The position numbers were made by a program, and so were the translations under genes. The notes below the pieces were generated by a model. It worked only from the letters and a program-made list of their open reading frames with translations, made no database searches and was not told where the DNA came from. Of a DNA stretch of 46,144 bases, positions 41,740 through 46,144 are shown piece after piece. The stretch is taken from assembly GCA_934648845.1 (NCBI GenBank), contig CAKUFS010000017.1, positions 1 through 46,144 on the forward strand. Reading direction: 5' to 3'. This stretch comes from an uncultured Eggerthellaceae bacterium (GTDB lineage: Bacteria; Actinomycetota; Coriobacteriia; Coriobacteriales; Eggerthellaceae). The number at the start of each line of letters is the position of its first letter. Within the stretch, counting starts at the first letter, position 1.

Positions 41740-43215
41740 TTATTTCTCGGTATTCGCAGCAGCTTTGCGAGCGTTGATCTCAGCCTGATATTCCTTCAAC
41801 TTTGCAGGAGTCAGGTGATAGCCAACAAGAAGCAAGATGGCGGCCAGAACTACCAGAGCAGTGGGGATAAGCATGAATGCAATGCCCAAACCCTGCTGGA
41901 AAGCAACGTACTCAGCAGTAAGCGTTGCGCCAGCTACCGTGAACGGAGCCATGTCGGCGGCAGTGGTGAAACCAACGGCAGCAAGCACGAAGGGAATCAA
42001 GATACCGCGCGCCATGAAGCCAATCTTCAAGGGGAAGAGCTGAAGGCCGTTGATCCAACCAGCAGCGTTCGTGCGATTCTTCCATTCGTTGTACACAACG
42101 GTATCGGCATACATAGCAGTAGAGCAAGAGTAGGTAATGCCATAGCCCAGAAGAGACAGGGACATAAAGACAATGACCATCATCGGGTTGAACAGATTGA
42201 AGTAAGCAACGAGCATCATTACTGCCATAAAGGCGAAGGCAGCAATCATAGCGTTACGAGCGGACTTCAACAGACGAGAGATAGGAGCGGACAGATAAGC
42301 ACCCACCACGCAAGCAATGTTTGAAACGAAAATGTAGGTAGCCAGCAATGCGGGATCAAAAGCAACGTACGTGAAGTAGTAGGCAGCTACGCCGGAGCAG
42401 GTGAAGTTGAAAACCCACTTAGCAATGTCCGCCAAAAGCAGGAACACCAGCGGAGGATTGGAAACAAGGGCACGGCCCAAATCGCGGAACGTAGTACGAC
42501 CGGCATCGTTGCTGTCGCGCTTGTAGTTTGCCAGCTCTTCTTTGGTGTATTCTTTTTCGTAGCCCTTGAACATCTTAAAGTGCACGAAGTAAAGAATCGC
42601 AAAGCAAACGCCCATGACAAACGCACCGAAAGCATACTGGTTAGCTTGACCGAACAAGCTTGCGCCAATAGGCAGCAGGCCCGTCATGATGTAACCGAAG
42701 AAAATCTTCGAGGCGTTCGACCACATACCGCGGGTAGATGCCATGCGCGAACGATCTTCGGGAGAAGTTGCCGCAACAGAAATCATTGCAATGTTGGATA
42801 CATACGGGAAGTCCCAAGCCGCATGAGAAACAACGTTGAAGAAGATGATAAGCGCTGCAGCAATGGCCGTGTTATCACTCAAGCGAGTGAACTCAAGGCA
42901 GAACAGAATGGGAACGACCCACGGCAGCACAAGCAGCCAAGAACGATAACGACCCCACTTCATGGGCTTCAAAGAATTGATAAAGCCGCCGTACATCCAG
43001 CCCAAGATAGCATCCACCGTGGAACCTACGCCAGAAACCAGCGCGGCAGTGGGCGCATCAAACATGGCAAAGTTCGTCAAGAAGAATACGAAATAATACG
43101 TTTCTACACTACTCATCAAGTTGAAACCAAAGTCGCCAACACCGAAGAAAACCTTCAGCGCCTTCGACAAGGGCTTCTTTTGCTGTACTTCAACAGCAGG
43201 AGTTTCAGTACTCAT
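41740..43215 (-). CDS. MFS transporter, GPH (glycoside-pentoside-hexuronide) family
   Basis: This 491-residue membrane protein has about twelve hydrophobic segments and GPH/MFS_2 features: KVFFGVGDFGFNLMSSVETYY in the first helix, the DAILGWMYGGFI acidic motif, and WGRYRSWLLV and SPEDRSRMASTRGMW in loops. GPH carriers are cation symporters for sugars and other small organic compounds. ATG 43215 follows AAAGGGGAAC; an in-frame start at 43299 lacks such support. It is divergent from the PucR-type gene, with two palindromic operator-like sites between. It presumably imports the substrate of the UroD-like enzyme (inference). Confidence 0.9.
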   Translation of the reverse strand: MSTETPAVEVQQKKPLSKALKVFFGVGDFGFNLMSSVETYYFVFFLTNFAMFDAPTAALVSGVGSTVDAILGWMYGGFINSLKPMKWGRYRSWLLVLPWVVPILFCLEFTRLSDNTAIAAALIIFFNVVSHAAWDFPYVSNIAMISVAATSPEDRSRMASTRGMWSNASKIFFGYIMTGLLPIGASLFGQANQYAFGAFVMGVCFAILYFVHFKMFKGYEKEYTKEELANYKRDSNDAGRTTFRDLGRALVSNPPLVFLLLADIAKWVFNFTCSGVAAYYFTYVAFDPALLATYIFVSNIACVVGAYLSAPISRLLKSARNAMIAAFAFMAVMMLVAYFNLFNPMMVIVFMSLSLLGYGITYSCSTAMYADTVVYNEWKNRTNAAGWINGLQLFPLKIGFMARGILIPFVLAAVGFTTAADMAPFTVAGATLTAEYVAFQQGLGIAFMLIPTALVVLAAILLLVGYHLTPAKLKEYQAEINARKAAANTEK

Positions 43216-43332
43216 GTAGTTCCCCTTTCCTTTGTTTAGAGCGCCTTGATCGGCGCACCCCTCTAGTTGCGAATAATAGGGAGGAAAAACGAAATTCAAA
43301 AGGTCACCTGGTGTTATTTTCTGCCCTCTTCA

Positions 43333-43350
43333 TTGTGCAGATGCGCACAA
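43333..43350. promoter_or_regulatory. Operator-like palindrome site 1
   Basis: TTGTGC-AGATGC-GCACAA is a perfect 6-6-6 inverted repeat, extended to 8-bp arms CATTGTGC/GCACAATG. It lies about 34 bases upstream of a possible -35 (TTGAAT, 43299-43294, then TATTAT at 43278-43273) of the divergent transporter gene. A dimeric regulator, probably the PucR-type protein next door, could bind here. Confidence 0.55.
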
Positions 43351-43406
43351 TGGACCACCCAAATCGGAGCACACTAGGCAATAACGATGCATTGGTTGCC
43401 ATCAAA

Positions 43407-43424
43407 TTGTGCATTAGTGCACAG
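43407..43424. promoter_or_regulatory. Operator-like palindrome site 2
   Basis: TTGTGC-ATTAGT-GCACAG matches site 1 in 11 of 12 arm bases with the same 6-base spacer. The two centres are 74 bases apart, close to seven helical turns, so both sites face the same side of the DNA. It lies about 110 bases upstream of the PucR-type start codon. Confidence 0.55.
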
Positions 43425-43535
43425 TAGCAATCTGTTGAAAACCGTGTATGATGGAATAGCGCGGTTTATCCTTGCCTTGAATGGTTCAAGGAGGCAAACC
43501 GACAGGTCGATCTGATAACAGGGGGTTGGATCGCC

Positions 43536-45047
43536 ATGAATCTTTCCATACGATACATCTACCATAAAATCTTGAAAAAGGATGCTAATGCCTACATCGC
43601 AGATGAGCATGCAGTACCCTTGAAAATTCAATGGATCAGTATCGCTTCGCCCCGTTTTGCCAGCCACGCAGGTTTTCTTTACTTCGTAGAAGAAGAGTAC
43701 GAGCTTCCCACCTTAATGCACAAGGCTGAAGGAGGCTTCGGCTGCATAGTCCCAGAGCGCTTATCCGATCTGTGCAAAGGCATTCCGCGCATCATTATCG
43801 ACGATGAAACAGACCCGGATAGCTTGTTCGAATATCTGGTAACAGAAGTGGAGAAATACCGCACCTGGCACGATAACATCAACGAGCTGTTAGTATCCGA
43901 TGCATCCTACCAGGAAATACTTGATGAGACCTCTCAATTTGTTCCTCGCCCCATGTACATCGCGGACGCCAATTGGCGCATGGTGTCTCATATTGCCTAC
44001 GAAATGAACGAAATAAGCGCGACTTGGCACTATCAAATGCTTCATGACGGCTGGTACCCTATTAGCATAGTGGAAGCGCTCAATCGAACCGGTGAATTCC
44101 AACGCATCACGAATCTTCCGCGGGCGGCTCATTTGGAGTCGGAAGTTTTCACTATGAAAATCATCGCAAAGCCGCTACGTTACCGAAATCAATTGGTGGG
44201 CTATTTTTTTATTATCGACACCCATAATGATTTAGGTTATTGCGAGACCGAAATAGCCGAAGAACTAGGAAAAATGCTGCTACCACTTGTGGCATCCCGC
44301 AACACTCTTTCAGGTATCACGAACTCGCAGAACAACTTTATCGCTCAGGTTATTGGCGGCCATATCACCAGCAGGCAAAAAATTGCCACTAAGCTTATGG
44401 AGGAAACGCACTGGCCCCTTCGCTCTGACTTCACCATTGTAACGGTCAAATTCGCACAAGATGAGCTTAATAACCACATGCTGCACATGAGAGTTGTGGG
44501 CCTTCTAGAAAGCAAACACGACAGTCATGCTTTCTATTACAAAGACCGGGCTATTGTTGTTTTTCGCACGCAAGGTGTTGACGTCGACGAATTCAGAGAA
44601 CATCTAAATCGATGCTGCACTTCTCTTCGCCGCGTTCTCGTGGTAAGCAAGCGCTTTCTCAGCTTTGATCAGCTTCCTGAACACTACGACCAAAATCTGC
44701 TGATCGAGGAAATGATCGAGTCTGATCCCACTCCGCGCGTCGTAAGCTGCGATGCCATGTTGCCAAAACTGCTGGCAGATTTCTGCTATTCAAAAGTACC
44801 CCTCTGCTATGAAGTAGACGTCCTTAACGAATACGACAAAAAGAACAATACGGCATTCTGCGAAACCCTTTTCTTCTATTTGTCTTACGAACGAAACATA
44901 GCCGCTGTCTCAAAAGCCATGTTTTTGCATCGCAACACGCTACGAAACCGATTAACACGCATTCAAGAAATCGTTCCCATTGATTTAGACGATCCAATGA
45001 CGCGTTTTCGTCTTATTATTTCGCTAAATACCCTGATGAACAGCTAG
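43536..45047 (+). CDS. PucR-type transcriptional regulator
   Basis: The 503-residue protein ends in the PucR C-terminal helix-turn-helix (HTH_30) near 425-500: LFFYLSYERNIAAVSKAMFL and LHRNTLRNRLTRIQEIV, then LDDPMTRFRLIISL. The upstream part has a PAS/GAF-like region (PRPMYIADANWRMVSH, VGYFFIIDTHND) that may sense a ligand. A run of G (GGGGG) precedes ATG 43536. It is divergent from the transporter gene and separated by the two operator-like palindromes, so it most likely controls the transporter/UroD-like genes in response to their substrate. Confidence 0.87.
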   Translation: MNLSIRYIYHKILKKDANAYIADEHAVPLKIQWISIASPRFASHAGFLYFVEEEYELPTLMHKAEGGFGCIVPERLSDLCKGIPRIIIDDETDPDSLFEYLVTEVEKYRTWHDNINELLVSDASYQEILDETSQFVPRPMYIADANWRMVSHIAYEMNEISATWHYQMLHDGWYPISIVEALNRTGEFQRITNLPRAAHLESEVFTMKIIAKPLRYRNQLVGYFFIIDTHNDLGYCETEIAEELGKMLLPLVASRNTLSGITNSQNNFIAQVIGGHITSRQKIATKLMEETHWPLRSDFTIVTVKFAQDELNNHMLHMRVVGLLESKHDSHAFYYKDRAIVVFRTQGVDVDEFREHLNRCCTSLRRVLVVSKRFLSFDQLPEHYDQNLLIEEMIESDPTPRVVSCDAMLPKLLADFCYSKVPLCYEVDVLNEYDKKNNTAFCETLFFYLSYERNIAAVSKAMFLHRNTLRNRLTRIQEIVPIDLDDPMTRFRLIISLNTLMNS

Positions 45048-45071
45048 AAAAACCAAACTAAGGAGCCCTTT

Positions 45072-45176
45072 ATGAAACAAAGCACCATGAAATGGATTCG
45101 AATTCTTATAATGTTCCTATTGGCGTGGGGACTTGCAACCATCATGAAGCAGGGCATTTTCCCGCTCTTTAGCTAA
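45072..45176 (+). CDS. 34-residue single-pass membrane peptide
   Basis: ATG 45072 is preceded by AAGGAG at a good distance. It opens a 34-codon frame ending at TAA 45176: MKQSTMKWIRILIMFLLAWG, then LATIMKQGIFPLFS. A single hydrophobic helix of about 17 residues has a basic N-terminal flank. It lies 24 bases after the PucR-type stop codon. The good ribosome binding site, transmembrane design and following hairpin support a real small protein; the family and role are unknown. Confidence 0.6.
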   Translation: MKQSTMKWIRILIMFLLAWGLATIMKQGIFPLFS

Positions 45177-45197
45177 GGGAGCGAGCATCCCTTTCTT
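45175..45197 (+). terminator. Short terminator-like hairpin after the membrane peptide
   Basis: AAGGGA and TCCCTT form a 6-bp stem with a 7-base loop, followed by TCTT. It overlaps the TAA of the small peptide gene. Confidence 0.4.
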
Positions 45198-45251
45198 CCA
45201 CCCCGCAGTACGCGAACTCAGTGCAGATTTGACATCGTTCAAGGAGAAAGC

Positions 45252-46144
45252 ATGATTGTAACAGCTGGAATGATCGAAGCATGCCTTGAACGCGCCGGAT
45301 TGCATGGCGTTCAGATTGATGGTTCTAAGGACTGCGTTGTTGAGCAAGTGCGGCAATACTCCAACAAGCCCTGTGCACCCAGGAGCCTATACCTTGTTCC
45401 CCAGGGTGCAAGGTATAGGAAGCCGAAAGCAGGGCAGTACGCCCTGGCGGTTCTTCCTGGTCCGTTGGGAGACGAAAGCGGGTGCGCGCCGTTCTACGAC
45501 ATCCTTCGGGCTCTTGACCGTTGGGATGCCCAGCTGAAAGACGCCCTTATCGACGAGCGCCCGGTAAGCGAACTTGCCGACATTGGAGCCAGCATTCTTC
45601 CCCACCCTTTCGCCCTTTTTGATGCAAATCTGAACCTTTTGATGAAAACGTCCGAGTACGTCATTGACAATCAAGACCCGGATTCCAACGTGCCCCCTGC
45701 TTCTTCTGCCGAGAATCTGCTGCTTGATGAGGATTACCATGATGCGGCCCAAAAAACAGACCCTTTCTATTATCACGATGCAAGTGGCCTTCTGTACCAT
45801 TGCATCAACTTCCACTTTGATGGGGCCTATACGGCTCGACTCGTAACCCGCATACAAGATTCAGAACGTCTGAGCAGCGGAGAAGAGCAACTTATTGCTC
45901 ATTTTGCATCCTATATCAGTCGCGCGCTTGCTTACTCAAGAGGCCTGAAGTCGATGGGGAGCAAGTACGCAACCCTTAGACAGTTGTTTCGAACGCTTTG
46001 CGAGCAGCCCGGCGCCGTTCCCGATGCGGATCTTGCAGCCTATTTGACACCTTGCGGCTGGAATGCCACAGACAATTTGCTGGTTGTGATATTTGCCCTG
46101 GAGAAAAACGCGCCCTGGAACAGCGCGGCAAGCTATTTGGGACG
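45252..46144 (+). CDS. Second PucR-like regulator, 3' end outside window
   Basis: The 297 visible codons start at ATG 45252 with AAGGAG upstream and run open to the right edge. The layout mirrors the preceding regulator: an N-terminal domain, a helical linker (RALDRWDAQLKDALIDERP), then ILPHPFALFDANLNLLMKTS, which matches VPRPMYIADANWRMVSHI in the first gene. The C-terminal DNA-binding domain is expected beyond the window. It is probably a diverged paralogue. Confidence 0.8.
   Translation, partial: MIVTAGMIEACLERAGLHGVQIDGSKDCVVEQVRQYSNKPCAPRSLYLVPQGARYRKPKAGQYALAVLPGPLGDESGCAPFYDILRALDRWDAQLKDALIDERPVSELADIGASILPHPFALFDANLNLLMKTSEYVIDNQDPDSNVPPASSAENLLLDEDYHDAAQKTDPFYYHDASGLLYHCINFHFDGAYTARLVTRIQDSERLSSGEEQLIAHFASYISRALAYSRGLKSMGSKYATLRQLFRTLCEQPGAVPDADLAAYLTPCGWNATDNLLVVIFALEKNAPWNSAASYLG

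Overview
The window is bacterial and chromosomal. It most likely comes from an Eggerthellaceae-type member of the Coriobacteriia (Actinomycetota). This is an inference from gene content and style: GC-rich codons, a RecJ-RecQ fusion, a 12-TM membrane LuxR-type regulator beside a molybdopterin enzyme operon, an OYE-like Fe-S flavoenzyme, and PucR-type regulators beside a GPH transporter. No rRNA, tRNA, CRISPR array, phage or transposase gene was seen. I cannot name the genus.

Region 1 (1-16.7 kb, minus strand) is housekeeping: a (p)ppGpp synthetase/hydrolase cut by the left edge, a RecJ-RecQ fusion, a HelD-type helicase, a U32 peptidase (TrhP/YegQ-like), then cysS, ispF, ispD and clpC in one co-directional run. 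Region 2 (16.7-31.2 kb, minus strand) has a large secreted BspA-like repeat protein with a C-terminal dockerin, the molybdenum-cofactor genes moaC and moaA, a ferredoxin-type aldo/keto reductase, ligA, nnrD and acpS. Many of these conserved enzymes carry Ala/Gly/Ser/Glu-rich low-complexity insertions.

Region 3 (31.3-46.1 kb) is an accessory metabolic region that looks more AT-rich. It holds an OYE-like flavoenzyme with a small Cys protein, a SlyD-like prolyl isomerase, and a five-gene molybdoenzyme operon divergent from a membrane-bound LuxR regulator. It continues with a uroporphyrinogen-decarboxylase-like protein and a GPH-family transporter, divergent from a PucR-type regulator, then a 34-residue membrane peptide and a second PucR-like gene cut by the right edge. 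The molybdoenzyme is unusual: the catalytic subunit and its ferredoxin-like partner have both lost the cysteines that should bind [4Fe-4S] clusters. moaA and moaC would help supply its cofactor.

The strongest unexplained signal is in the intergenic DNA. Five copies of a 215-235 bp long-inverted-repeat element (8819-9045, 9122-9350, 16988-17209, 24404-24618, 30800-31034) pair within themselves although their arm sequences differ between copies. Each carries an off-centre GACCTGGG box at nearly fixed distances from the ends. Two further dispersed families exist: a 29-33 bp TTGACAAA palindrome (three copies around the BspA-like and moa genes) and a ~120 bp structured repeat (two copies). All three look like undescribed structured DNA or RNA elements; their functions are not deducible here.
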